From contig JAGLDT010000055.1 in NCBI GenBank assembly GCA_023145485.1, forward strand, positions 1 to 13,891: a DNA stretch of 13,891 nucleotides, in the 5' to 3' direction. Below are positions 6,875 to 13,891 of the stretch, one piece after another. The notes under the pieces were generated by a model. It did not search any database. It saw only the letters and a list, made by a program, of their open reading frames with translations, and had not been told where the DNA came from. The DNA comes from Cocleimonas sp. (lineage in GTDB: Bacteria > Pseudomonadota > Gammaproteobacteria > Thiotrichales > Thiotrichaceae). The translations under genes and the position numbers were made by a program. Each line of letters opens with the position of its first letter. Positions within the stretch are counted from its first letter, which is position 1.

Positions 6875-6912
6875 ATTATGTGATTGGCGAAAGGTTTGCT
6901 TTTAGAACACCA

Positions 6913-8535
6913 CTATAAATGATACCGATAATGAGACGTAATTGGATAACGTCTATCCTTACCAAAAGCACGTTTAGTAATACGAATGCCTGGTGCCGAT
7001 TGACGACGTTTGTATTCATTTAATAAAACCAGATTCGCCACACGTTGTACCGTTTCTAGCTCGTAACCCATCGCAACAATCTCTTCAACACTTTTATATT
7101 CTTCAATAAAGTAACGCAGTACGGCATCTAAAATATCATAAGGGGGTAAAGAATCTTCGTCGATTTGATCTGGGGCGAGTTCTGCGGAAGGTGGGCGAGT
7201 AATAACGCGATCAGGGATGATTTCACCATCACCTAAGCTATTGCGATAACGGGATAGATCATAAACAAGAATTTTAAAGACATCTTTTAAGGGGGCAAAA
7301 CCACCTGCCATATCGCCATAAAGGGTGGCGTAACCGACTGACATTTCACTTTTATTGCCCGTTGCTAATAGCATTTTGCCTAGTTTATTCGACATTGCCA
7401 TTAGCAGTACACCACGCGAACGTGCTTGCAAGTTTTCTTCGGTGACATCGCGTTCTAAATTAGCAAACTCTTCGGATAAGGCATCCATAAAGCTATTAAA
7501 AATAGGCTCAATCGGGATTTCTCGGTATTTAACACCCATCTTGTCTGCTTGTTTGCGGGCATCTTCTATACTGATGTCAGCGGTATAGCGAAACGGCATC
7601 ATCACCGCTTCTACATTTTCTGCACCGATGGCATCGGCTGCAATGGCAAGTGTAAGTGCTGAGTCAATCCCACCTGATAAACCGAGCATGACCCCAGGAA
7701 AACCATTTTTATTCACATAATCTTTTACGCCGAGCACTAAGGCTTTATAAATAAGTGCATTATCACTCACATTGCGTAATTCACAGACTTCTTGCGAATT
7801 TTCTAAAGGCAGTTTTTGAGTAAAAATACCCGCTTCTAAAACAGGGGCTTGAAAGACTAGTTGTCCTTTCTTATCCACTAGTAAAGATTCGCCATCAAAG
7901 ACGAGATCATCCTGCCCGCCGACTAGATTGACATAGGCAATTGGTAATTTATTATCACTAGCCCGTTCGGACAACATATCAAGACGTTCTTGGGTCTTGT
8001 TTAAGCGAAACGGTGATGCATTAATGGCAATAACCGCATCAACATTCTGTTGTGCAAGTATTTGAATCGGCTCCTGCATCCAAATATCTTCGCAAATTAA
8101 CAAGCCTACCTGATGCCCTGCGATTTCAACTACTGCTGTGTCAGAACCCGCTGTAAAGTAGCGTTTTTCATCAAAGACACGATAGTTTGGCAGATGTTGC
8201 TTGGCGTATTGGGTAATCATTTCGCCATTTTGTGCCACACACGCCATATTAAATAATAGTCCATCGCGCATAATAGGTGCGCCAATAATAGCAGTGATAC
8301 CTTCACTTGCATCAGTAAGAGTGGCTAAGGCAAGCTCTACTTTTTGCAAAAAGGCGGGTCGAAACAGCAAATCTTCAGGCGGATAACCCGTAATAACCAA
8401 CTCAGGAAAGACCACAACATCCGCACCTTCTTGTTTTGCTTGCGCAATAGCATCAAGGATAAGCTGGGTATTATGACGAAAACTGCCCACGATAGGATTC
8501 AGTTGGGCGATTGAAATGATAAGGTCTTGGCTCAT
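6913..8535 (-). CDS. nadE: Glutamine-dependent NAD+ synthetase NadE
   Basis: NadE converts nicotinic acid adenine dinucleotide to NAD+ using ATP and ammonia released from glutamine. The 540-residue protein has the two-domain glutamine-dependent architecture, unlike the short ammonia-dependent E. coli enzyme. The N-terminal nitrilase-type amidohydrolase shows the catalytic triad as E45 (FPELVITGYPPEDLL), K112 (YAKQHLPNY) and C148 (LICEDIW). The C-terminal synthetase has the PP-loop LSGGIDS (286-292). The ending KDRRYPITSHYR is typical of the family. The ATG at 8535 has no Shine-Dalgarno sequence; a TATAAT box read at 8560-8555 would give a very short leader. It lies between thyA and tmcA on the same strand, with gaps of 132 and 143 bases. 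Confidence 0.96.
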   Translation of the reverse strand: MSQDLIISIAQLNPIVGSFRHNTQLILDAIAQAKQEGADVVVFPELVITGYPPEDLLFRPAFLQKVELALATLTDASEGITAIIGAPIMRDGLLFNMACVAQNGEMITQYAKQHLPNYRVFDEKRYFTAGSDTAVVEIAGHQVGLLICEDIWMQEPIQILAQQNVDAVIAINASPFRLNKTQERLDMLSERASDNKLPIAYVNLVGGQDDLVFDGESLLVDKKGQLVFQAPVLEAGIFTQKLPLENSQEVCELRNVSDNALIYKALVLGVKDYVNKNGFPGVMLGLSGGIDSALTLAIAADAIGAENVEAVMMPFRYTADISIEDARKQADKMGVKYREIPIEPIFNSFMDALSEEFANLERDVTEENLQARSRGVLLMAMSNKLGKMLLATGNKSEMSVGYATLYGDMAGGFAPLKDVFKILVYDLSRYRNSLGDGEIIPDRVITRPPSAELAPDQIDEDSLPPYDILDAVLRYFIEEYKSVEEIVAMGYELETVQRVANLVLLNEYKRRQSAPGIRITKRAFGKDRRYPITSHYRYHL

Positions 8536-8554
8536 TTAGGATTAATCTGTAAAA

Positions 8555-8560
8555 ATTATA
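8555..8560 (-). promoter_or_regulatory. Possible -10 box for nadE
   Basis: A perfect TATAAT is read on the minus strand 20 bases before the nadE ATG. I find no good -35 box at 16-18 bases. If used, the transcript leader would be only about 13 bases, which would agree with the lack of a Shine-Dalgarno sequence. Confidence 0.22.
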
Positions 8561-8667
8561 GAAGTACAACATATAGCAATCTTATTTTGGAATAGCAAAC
8601 AAAAAAAACGATTACTAAAAGGGAAATAGACTATTTTTGCTAGAAATACAATTGATATGGTAATAAA

Positions 8668-9462
8668 TTATACTGCAACCAAACCTTTGATATGTGGATG
8701 GCTTTTATAATCAATCAGCTCAAAATCATCAATATCAAAATCAAAAATAGAGTTGATTTCAGGATTTATTTTCATGCGAGGTAAGGGATAAGGCGTACGA
8801 TTCAGTTGTCGTTTAGTCTGCTCCATATGGTTAGAGTATAAATGAGCATCACCTAATGTATGGATAAAGTCACCGACCTTTAGCCCTGTTACCTGTGCCA
8901 CCATTAGGGTCAATAACGCATAGGATGCGATATTAAAGGGTACACCAAGAAAAATATCGGCACTGCGTTGATAAAGTTGGCAGGAAAGTTTGCCGTCAGC
9001 AACATAAAATTGAAAAAAAGCATGGCAAGGGGGCAGTGCCATATTATCTATTTCGGCAACATTCCATGCGCTGACAATAAGTCGTCGTGAATCAGAATTG
9101 TGTTTAATTTGTTCGATAACCTGACTGATTTGATCAATATGCTCACCATTCGGTGTAGGCCATGAGCGCCATTGATAGCCATAAATAGGGCCTAAATTGC
9201 CTTCTTTATCGGCCCATTCATCCCATATTCGCACTTTATTATCTTGTAGGTATTTGATATTAGTATCACCTTTTAAAAACCACAATAGCTCATGAATAAT
9301 AGAACGTAGATGCAGTTTTTTAGTGGTAATAACGGGAAATCCTTGGCTAAGATCATAGCGAGATTGATAGCCAAATACAGATTTTGTGCCTGTGCCTGTT
9401 CGGTCTTCTTTTAATGTGCCATTTTTATAGACGTGACGCATTAGATCAAGATATTGCTTCAT
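8668..9462 (-). CDS. thyA: Thymidylate synthase ThyA
   Basis: ThyA methylates dUMP to dTMP with 5,10-methylenetetrahydrofolate and is the main source of dTMP. From the ATG at 9462 the protein has 264 residues, the same as E. coli ThyA, and is colinear with it. It starts MKQYLDLM and contains RTGTGT, the substrate loop before HLRSIIHELLWFL, the nucleophile region ALPPCHAFFQ (C146), the dUMP-binding CQLYQRSAD and FNIASYALL, and ends HPHIKGLVAV. A reading frame with a TTG start extends to 9507, but those 15 residues have no counterpart in the family. An AGGAG sits about 25 bases before the chosen ATG, unusually far. The gene is divergent from the plus-strand gene at 9734 and leads the nadE-tmcA series. 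Confidence 0.97.
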   Translation of the reverse strand: MKQYLDLMRHVYKNGTLKEDRTGTGTKSVFGYQSRYDLSQGFPVITTKKLHLRSIIHELLWFLKGDTNIKYLQDNKVRIWDEWADKEGNLGPIYGYQWRSWPTPNGEHIDQISQVIEQIKHNSDSRRLIVSAWNVAEIDNMALPPCHAFFQFYVADGKLSCQLYQRSADIFLGVPFNIASYALLTLMVAQVTGLKVGDFIHTLGDAHLYSNHMEQTKRQLNRTPYPLPRMKINPEINSIFDFDIDDFELIDYKSHPHIKGLVAV

Positions 9463-9733
9463 ATGAGTTTTCTCAATTGTAATTTTTACTCCTTTACAGT
9501 ATCGCAAATTTTCAAGTAATAGCAGATTTTTTTGAGCTAAGTCTCCTTTTAAATTTTTATTGGCATCTAAGTGGCTTTACGCTATTAGGATTTAAGTTGA
9601 TGATTTTCTTTACTGATATTAATGATTGAATTAGAGTTGATTGGATAATTAATAAACACTTTACTCCTGTTTCTGTATCGATAAATGGGGATCTTTAATG
9701 CTGTAGGGTTCTAAAAAACGGGGGATAAGGAGA

Positions 9734-10177
9734 TTGAAACAAGTACAAGTCTTGTTGGGGATATTGTTAGCGCTATGGGCTTTGATAATCTATGCGGAAC
9801 CAATGAAATCTTTGTCGGCTAATGATATTAAGGTGAAAATATCATCCCAACAGTTACGTCATTTTAAATTGGATTGTGAAGGTGTAAAAGCAAGAAAGTG
9901 GCGCATTAAAATGAATATGAAGACAAAAAGAATGTGGGTTAATCTAAAGAGCGTGCGGACTTATAGTATTCCCATTACCTACTCTCAGTGGGATAACGAT
10001 AGTCAAAGACCTATATTAGTTATCGCAGGAAAAAATAAAAAACAGGTTAAAGCAACCATCAATCGTAATCATGACTGTCGTCTTCATTTGTCTAAATTAC
10101 GTTATACCTATTCAATCAATGCGAAAGTTGCTCGTGTTGGTCTTCTTTCGGGGTGTTGTATTGATATTAAGCCTTGA
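9734..10177 (+). CDS. Hypothetical small secreted protein
   Basis: I do not recognise this 147-residue protein. Residues 1-21 form a likely Sec signal peptide (KQVQVLLGILLALWALIIYA, cleavage near YA-E), leaving a basic mature protein of about 125 residues. It is rich in Lys and Arg, with Cys at 48, 115, 141 and 142, so disulfides are possible. The start is uncertain. TTG at 9734 is needed to keep the signal peptide, but the near-consensus TAAGGAGA ends directly before it, which is too close for normal use; GGGGA (9721-9725) is better placed. No ATG is available between the upstream in-frame TAG (9704-9706) and the signal peptide. It is followed after 53 bases by a second envelope-protein gene on the same strand. 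Confidence 0.6.
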   Translation: MKQVQVLLGILLALWALIIYAEPMKSLSANDIKVKISSQQLRHFKLDCEGVKARKWRIKMNMKTKRMWVNLKSVRTYSIPITYSQWDNDSQRPILVIAGKNKKQVKATINRNHDCRLHLSKLRYTYSINAKVARVGLLSGCCIDIKP

Positions 10178-10230
10178 TGTTGATGGGATGATTATTTAAA
10201 ACCTATTTAATTGCCCTTGAATTTTCTAGC

Positions 10231-10809
10231 ATGAGATGCAATTCTAATGCTATGGGTCGTATTATTTTATTGATTATTTTTATTGTTAGCGTTTTCGCTA
10301 TTGTTTTTCTATTGCGTATGCTTTGGAAGAGATTTGCGGGGGCGGTTACTCATGTTGTCGAAAAAGGGTCTGATATTGCATTAAAGCAACAGGAACGCTG
10401 GAAACAACGTGAAAAGCGAAAAAAACTACCTGAGGATATTCAATCACTTATTGTTGGATATGAGGCATTGCTGGAGGCGGATGAAGATTTATCAGCATCT
10501 TGGCAACAGGCAATGAAGCCTATCTATCAGTCCTTAGGCGATATTGTCCATATTTTGACGGCCGCACCTAAAAAAGCAAATAAGGTTCGCAAGTTATTCT
10601 CAGTTAGTATGCCAGCATTGGATAATTTTATTAACACCGTTAAAGCAGATCAAAAGTTTATGAGTGAGGCGGAAATTAGCAAAGCTCAGAAGAATATCGA
10701 TGTGATTCGTGAGGATTTAGTACAACATGAACGTACTTTACAAAAGTCACGACGCTTTGATTTTGATGTTATTATGGATGTGATAAAGATTCGTTTAAAA
10801 CGGGACTAA
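10231..10809 (+). CDS. Single-pass membrane protein, weakly XpaC-like
   Basis: A 192-residue protein with one N-terminal membrane segment (about 9-29, RIILLIIFIVSVFAIVFLL), a basic stretch, then a charged, mostly helical domain. The pattern of a KVRKLFSVSMPALDNFINTV helix, an acidic linker and a final FDFDVIMDVIKIRLKRD resembles the XpaC family, annotated from 5-bromo-4-chloroindolyl phosphate hydrolysis. I recognise this only faintly and the family's function is itself poorly known. Neither the ATG at 10231 nor the one at 10252 has a ribosome site; 10252 places the start directly before the hydrophobic segment and is a reasonable alternative. It follows the secreted protein gene by 53 bases and precedes ffs. 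Confidence 0.6.
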   Translation: MRCNSNAMGRIILLIIFIVSVFAIVFLLRMLWKRFAGAVTHVVEKGSDIALKQQERWKQREKRKKLPEDIQSLIVGYEALLEADEDLSASWQQAMKPIYQSLGDIVHILTAAPKKANKVRKLFSVSMPALDNFINTVKADQKFMSEAEISKAQKNIDVIREDLVQHERTLQKSRRFDFDVIMDVIKIRLKRD

Positions 10810-10914
10810 GAGGCACCGATTAAATTTCCTTGCAGATGACTTGTTTCAATACCATTTTTATCGCATAATGCGCCGCGCTGTACTCGTTCATGGAAATTAC
10901 TCCTGAACATCTAT

Positions 10915-11026
10915 GGTGATCTGCATCGGTTCTCTCGCAGCGATAAACTACGAACCCCGCCAGGCCCGGAAGGGAGCAACGGTAGTAGTGGACTCGGGTG
11001 CCGAGATGTAGCTGATGTGGGTTGCC
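10915..11026 (+). ncRNA. ffs: 4.5S signal recognition particle RNA
   Basis: The RNA binds Ffh to target ribosomes making membrane proteins to FtsY. The conserved apical domain with the GGAA tetraloop is visible as CAGGCCCGGAAGGGAGCA (10961-10978), very like E. coli. The opposite strand follows as GGGTGCCGAGATGTAGCTG. The ends were set by pairing: GGTGATCTGCATC at 10915 pairs along its whole length with GATGTGGGTTGCC ending at 11026, allowing G-U wobbles. The resulting 112 nucleotides fit the usual 4.5S size. It lies 116 bases before dnaX on the same strand. No obvious T-rich terminator follows, and its promoter is not clear. Confidence 0.95.
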
Positions 11027-11047
11027 ACTCTTAAATAGTGTTTAATT

Positions 11048-11083
11048 ATTCTTCAACTTTCAAGCATTCTTCAGCTTTCAATC
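11048..11083 (+). repeat. Tandem duplication of an 18-base unit between ffs and dnaX
   Basis: ATTCTTCAACTTTCAAGC (11048-11065) is followed immediately by ATTCTTCAGCTTTCAATC (11066-11083), identical at 16 of 18 positions. It lies just after the 3' end of the SRP RNA, in the dnaX upstream region. Confidence 0.75.
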
Positions 11084-11142
11084 GTTTAGCAATGAACGCA
11101 AAAAATAGTAGTTCTTTCCCTTCTATCTAGTACACTACCTGT

Positions 11143-12963
11143 ATGAGTTATCAAGTTCTCGCAAGAAAATGGCGACCCCAAAATTTTAAAGAAATGGTGG
11201 GACAACAGCATGTGCTTAAAGCACTGATTAATGCGTTGGATGGTGATCGTCTGCATCATGCCTATCTCTTCACAGGTACTCGCGGTGTTGGCAAAACAAC
11301 CATTGCGCGCGTGCTGGCAAAATGCCTCAATTGCGAAACAGGGATTACCTCAGAGCCTTGTGGTCATTGCAGTAGTTGTCAGGAAATTACTGAAGGGCGT
11401 TTTGTTGATTTAATTGAAGTGGATGCAGCATCCCGTACTCGTGTCGAAGATACGCGTGAGCTATTGGATAATGTCCAATATGCCCCTACTCGTGGGCGTT
11501 TCAAGGTCTATTTGATCGATGAAGTACATATGCTTTCTGGGCATAGTTTTAATGCATTGTTGAAAACATTAGAAGAACCACCATCCCACGTTAAATTTCT
11601 TTTTGCCACTACTGATCCGCAAAAATTACCCGTTACTATTCTTTCCCGTTGCTTACAGTTCAATCTTCAGCGAATGAGTGTTGATATGATTGCAACTCAC
11701 TTGGAAACCATTCTAAATAAAGAAGTTATTCGTCATGATAAGGCATCTTTACGACTGGTTTCACGTGCCGCTGATGGCAGTATGCGTGATGCACTGAGCT
11801 TATTGGATCAGGCAATATCATTTGGTGCGGGTGAGTTAAAAGAAGCAGAAGTGCGTGAGATGCTAGGGACTATTTCTCATCAGCCCTTATTGGATTTATT
11901 AAAAGCAGTGACTGCGGGTGATGGAACAGCGGTGCTGGCTAATGTTGAGAAAATGGCAGGTGTAACGCCAGATTTTGAAGCAGCAACGGATGCATTGATT
12001 AGCTTATTGCATAAAATGGCAGTCTTGCAAATTATACCGCAAGCTGAGGAAGAAGATGAGGCTATAAAGCAACTTGCAGATCAGTTTAGCAAAGAGGATG
12101 TACAACTTTACTATCAAATTGCACTGCATGGTCGGCGTGACTTATCCCTGTCACCTGATCCGCGCAGTGGTTTTGAAATGATCTTTTTGCGTTTGTTAAC
12201 GTTTCGCCCATTAAGGGATATTGCACCACCTGAGATTATTTCATCGAATATCGCAACAGCAGATCAGCAATTTGTTATAGATGGGAATACTGAGAAAAAA
12301 AAAAGGATAGTAGCAGAAACAACTAGTAAAGCTGATATTCCGATTGATAATGAGGTGCTACAAAGCAATCCAAAGAATAATTTTAGTCACAAGCCATCAG
12401 AAATTGTAGCAGAGATAAAGAAAGAAAAATCCACCCCGTCTATTATGGATGCCCCCCCTCCTTGGCATTTAGAACAAGAGCCTCCTGCTCATGTCATTGA
12501 AAACTATGCACCTCAAGAGTATGTCGAAAAAAGGATAGAGAATCCGTCGAATACAAAGATGAGTGAAGAGAGTAGTACTGATTCAATACCATTAGAATGG
12601 CATAATATTGTCCCTAGGCTAAATTTAACAGGTAGGGCTGCGGAGTTAATTACTCATTGTATTCTAAATCATCGCGAAGGTACTACCGTTCATCTCTCAT
12701 TGGATAAAAGTGGAGAAGATTTATTAGCAAAATCAACACAATTACAGATAGAGATGGCATTAACTGAGTATTATAATAAGCCTGTCAAATTACTTATCGA
12801 GACAACAAAATTGAACACTGAAACTCCCGCAGAACGTACCTCTAGGAAAAGGCAGGAACGTCAGCAGGTGGCTGAAGATTTAATGAAAAATGACCCATTT
12901 GTAAAAGATTTACAAAACCGATTTAATGCGCAGATTGTGCCAAATTCGGTAAAACCAAAATAA
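11143..12963 (+). CDS. dnaX: DNA polymerase III subunits gamma and tau
   Basis: DnaX is the motor of the clamp loader; full-length tau also couples polymerase cores and the DnaB helicase. The 606 residues begin MSYQVLARKWRP as in E. coli. Domains I-II carry Walker A GTRGVGKT (45-52), the zinc ligands C64, C73, C76 and C79 at the same positions as E. coli, Walker B DEVH (126-129) and the SRC arginine-finger motif (168-170). Domain III ends near residue 358 (LLTFRP). A low-complexity linker follows, rich in Glu, Pro and Lys, then the tau-specific C-terminal domain (from about 480). A ten-A tract at codons 385-388 can yield a gamma form. No Shine-Dalgarno sequence precedes the ATG. ybaB follows after 13 bases. 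Confidence 0.97.
   Translation: MSYQVLARKWRPQNFKEMVGQQHVLKALINALDGDRLHHAYLFTGTRGVGKTTIARVLAKCLNCETGITSEPCGHCSSCQEITEGRFVDLIEVDAASRTRVEDTRELLDNVQYAPTRGRFKVYLIDEVHMLSGHSFNALLKTLEEPPSHVKFLFATTDPQKLPVTILSRCLQFNLQRMSVDMIATHLETILNKEVIRHDKASLRLVSRAADGSMRDALSLLDQAISFGAGELKEAEVREMLGTISHQPLLDLLKAVTAGDGTAVLANVEKMAGVTPDFEAATDALISLLHKMAVLQIIPQAEEEDEAIKQLADQFSKEDVQLYYQIALHGRRDLSLSPDPRSGFEMIFLRLLTFRPLRDIAPPEIISSNIATADQQFVIDGNTEKKKRIVAETTSKADIPIDNEVLQSNPKNNFSHKPSEIVAEIKKEKSTPSIMDAPPPWHLEQEPPAHVIENYAPQEYVEKRIENPSNTKMSEESSTDSIPLEWHNIVPRLNLTGRAAELITHCILNHREGTTVHLSLDKSGEDLLAKSTQLQIEMALTEYYNKPVKLLIETTKLNTETPAERTSRKRQERQQVAEDLMKNDPFVKDLQNRFNAQIVPNSVKPK
12295..12326 (+). promoter_or_regulatory. Programmed frameshift or transcript-slippage site for the DnaX gamma subunit
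   Basis: Ten consecutive A (12295-12304) begin exactly at codon 385, giving in-frame AAA AAA AAA AGG and thus an A-AAA-AAA heptamer. A -1 shift, or one extra A in the mRNA, gives six further residues after the lysines and stops at TAG 12324-12326, for a 394-residue product. Losing one A, or a +1 shift, gives Gly then TAG at 12308-12310, for a 388-residue product. This is just after domain III, where E. coli gamma is also cut. No strong downstream stem-loop was seen, so RNA polymerase slippage, as described for Thermus dnaX, may be the mechanism. Confidence 0.65.
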
Positions 12964-12976
12964 AAGGATTAAGATT

Positions 12977-13312
12977 ATGATGAAAGGTGGACTTGGTGGT
13001 TTAATGAAGCAAGCACAGAAAATGCAAGAAGATATGCAGAAAGTGCAGGCAGAAATAGCCGCAATTGAAATCAAAGGAGAGTCAGGTGGTGGCTTAGTGT
13101 CGGTTACCATTAATGGTCAGCATGAATGCAAAAGTGTCAATATTGATACCAGCCTAATGTCAGATTCTGATGATGATAAAGAAATGATTGAGGACTTGGT
13201 AGCTGCTGCTTTTAATGATGCCGTACAAAAGCTAGCTATAACCTCAAAAGACAAAATGGCAGGTGTGACGGATGGGATGAGCCTTCCTGGCGGTATGAAA
13301 ATGCCGTTTTAA
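12977..13312 (+). CDS. ybaB: YbaB/EbfC family nucleoid-associated protein
   Basis: A 111-residue protein of the YbaB family, small dimeric DNA-binding proteins associated with the nucleoid. It has the family layout: a Gly/Met-rich start (MKGGLGGLMKQAQKMQ), a long N-terminal helix, the central GESGGGLVSVTINGQHE strand pair, an EMIEDLVAAAFNDA helix and a Gly/Met-rich tail GMSLPGGMKMPF. AAGGA lies eight bases before the ATG at 12977; a second ATG follows immediately and would lose one Met. It starts 13 bases after dnaX, the usual arrangement. In many bacteria recR comes next; here a HIT-family gene does instead. Confidence 0.95.
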   Translation: MMKGGLGGLMKQAQKMQEDMQKVQAEIAAIEIKGESGGGLVSVTINGQHECKSVNIDTSLMSDSDDDKEMIEDLVAAAFNDAVQKLAITSKDKMAGVTDGMSLPGGMKMPF

Positions 13313-13338
13313 TACTCCTGTCAACTCTGTAGATAATA

Positions 13339-13357
13339 TAGCTACAGGGTGTAGCTA
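13339..13357 (+). other. Perfect 8-bp hairpin in the ybaB-HIT gap
   Basis: TAGCTACA (13339-13346) pairs with TGTAGCTA (13350-13357) around GGG. Upstream CTGTAG (13327-13332) could pair instead with CTACAG (13342-13347), making two exclusive folds. No T-run follows, so it is not an intrinsic terminator. It ends 31 bases before the HIT ATG and may be an operator or an mRNA processing element. Confidence 0.5.
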
Positions 13358-13388
13358 AGGCAGCGTTAAGTAATATTAGAGAAAAACA

Positions 13389-13733
13389 ATGAGTGATTGT
13401 ATATTTTGTAAAATTATTGGTGGAGAGATTCCATCCCAGGTTGTTTATGATGATGAGGATGTTTTTGCATTTAGGGATATCAATGCGCAAGCACCATTGC
13501 ATGTTTTAATTATTCCTAAAGCACATATTGCAACCATCAATGATCTAGAAACTAATAACGCTGATATTATTGGAAAGCTTTATCTTGTAGCAAAGAAGAT
13601 AGCGGCAGATGAAGGATATACTAATAAGGGTTATCGAGTGGTAATGAACTGTGGAGAAGCCGCTGGACAGACCGTATTCCATATACATTTGCACCTACTA
13701 GCGGGAAGACCCTTGGATTGGCCTCCTGGATAA
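13389..13733 (+). CDS. hinT: HIT-family purine nucleoside phosphoramidase (HinT type)
   Basis: HinT proteins cleave the P-N bond of adenosine 5'-phosphoramidates in the cytoplasm. The 114-residue length and both ends fit the family. The start is SDCIFCKIIGGEIPS, with the zinc-type Cys pair C4 and C7; the middle has VFAFRDINAQAPLHVLIIPK; the end carries the histidine triad HIHLHLL (98-104, probable catalytic H100) and the WPPG tail. Only a weak GAGA lies upstream of the ATG at 13389. It follows ybaB by 76 bases containing a hairpin and may be co-transcribed with dnaX-ybaB or have its own promoter. The physiological substrate is not known. Confidence 0.93.
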   Translation: MSDCIFCKIIGGEIPSQVVYDDEDVFAFRDINAQAPLHVLIIPKAHIATINDLETNNADIIGKLYLVAKKIAADEGYTNKGYRVVMNCGEAAGQTVFHIHLHLLAGRPLDWPPG

Positions 13734-13891
13734 GAATTCTTCTGTAGATTGAAATTTGGATTGACTTGAACAAGATTTTTTCTTCTTTTTAAGCGTGTTA
13801 ATAACAGTATCTCTTAGGGATACTTAGGACTGAGGATTCAATAACACCCGAACTCCAACTTTCCTTTTTGTCCCAGCTTGAATGCTCTAAG

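Noticed and set aside
8624..8636. Palindrome AAATAG-A-CTATTT between thyA and nadE.
   Set aside because: Very short, purely AT-rich arms in an AT-rich gap; readily expected by chance.
9463..9507. N-terminal extension of thyA to a TTG at 9507.
   Set aside because: From the ATG at 9462 the protein matches E. coli ThyA in length and first residues; the extra 15 residues have no family counterpart.
10862..10872. Palindrome CGCAT-A-ATGCG before the SRP RNA.
   Set aside because: Five-base arms with a one-base centre; too short to separate from chance and not at a recognisable promoter.
12910..13110. Minus-strand open frame across the dnaX-ybaB junction with a hydrophobic translation.
   Set aside because: It is antisense to conserved ybaB codons; the hydrophobic look comes from the reverse complement of Lys/Glu/Met-rich coding sequence.
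13236..13502. Minus-strand open frame of 88 codons over the end of ybaB and the start of the HIT gene.
   Set aside because: It runs antisense through two conserved genes and the hairpin between them, and no motif is visible.

Overview
The window looks like a chromosomal segment of a moderately low-GC gammaproteobacterium. The ThyA (264 residues from the chosen start), DnaX, YbaB, TmcA and LPS-heptose proteins all resemble enterobacterial counterparts, and three genes appear to start with TTG. A c-type cytochrome module suggests respiratory, perhaps chemolithotrophic metabolism, but I cannot name the genus. No insertion sequence, prophage, CRISPR array or tRNA gene was seen.

Layout. (1) 1-1252, minus strand: gmhB, gmhA and the start of hldE, forming an ADP-heptose (LPS inner core) operon that runs off the left edge. 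(2) 1253-1454: divergent promoter gap. (3) 1455-4127, plus strand: the most unusual part. It holds a secreted di-heme cytochrome c fused to a C-terminal DUF302 domain, a small SCP2-like protein, and a membrane-anchored DUF302 protein that is a clear paralogue of the cytochrome's C-terminal half. The gaps between these genes hold strong hairpins, including an attenuator-like one, and the block ends in a strong intrinsic terminator. (4) 4138-9462, minus strand: transcription runs thyA, nadE (glutamine-dependent NAD synthetase), tmcA (tRNA-Met cytidine acetyltransferase), then a small membrane protein of unknown function. A near-perfect 22-bp palindrome lies between nadE and tmcA. (5) 9734-10809, plus strand: two small envelope proteins, one unrecognised and one weakly XpaC-like. 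(6) 10915-13733, plus strand: 4.5S SRP RNA (ffs), dnaX, ybaB and a HinT-type HIT hydrolase. dnaX carries a ten-A slippery tract exactly where E. coli makes the short gamma subunit.

The gaps 9508-9733 and 13734-13891 contain no gene I can support. Most genes are housekeeping: envelope LPS, nucleotide and NAD synthesis, tRNA modification, protein targeting and replication. The cytochrome/SCP2/DUF302 block is the candidate for a poorly described system: one secreted redox protein, one cytoplasmic putative lipid or hydrophobic-ligand carrier, and one membrane-tethered DUF302 partner. Its function cannot be read from the sequence alone.
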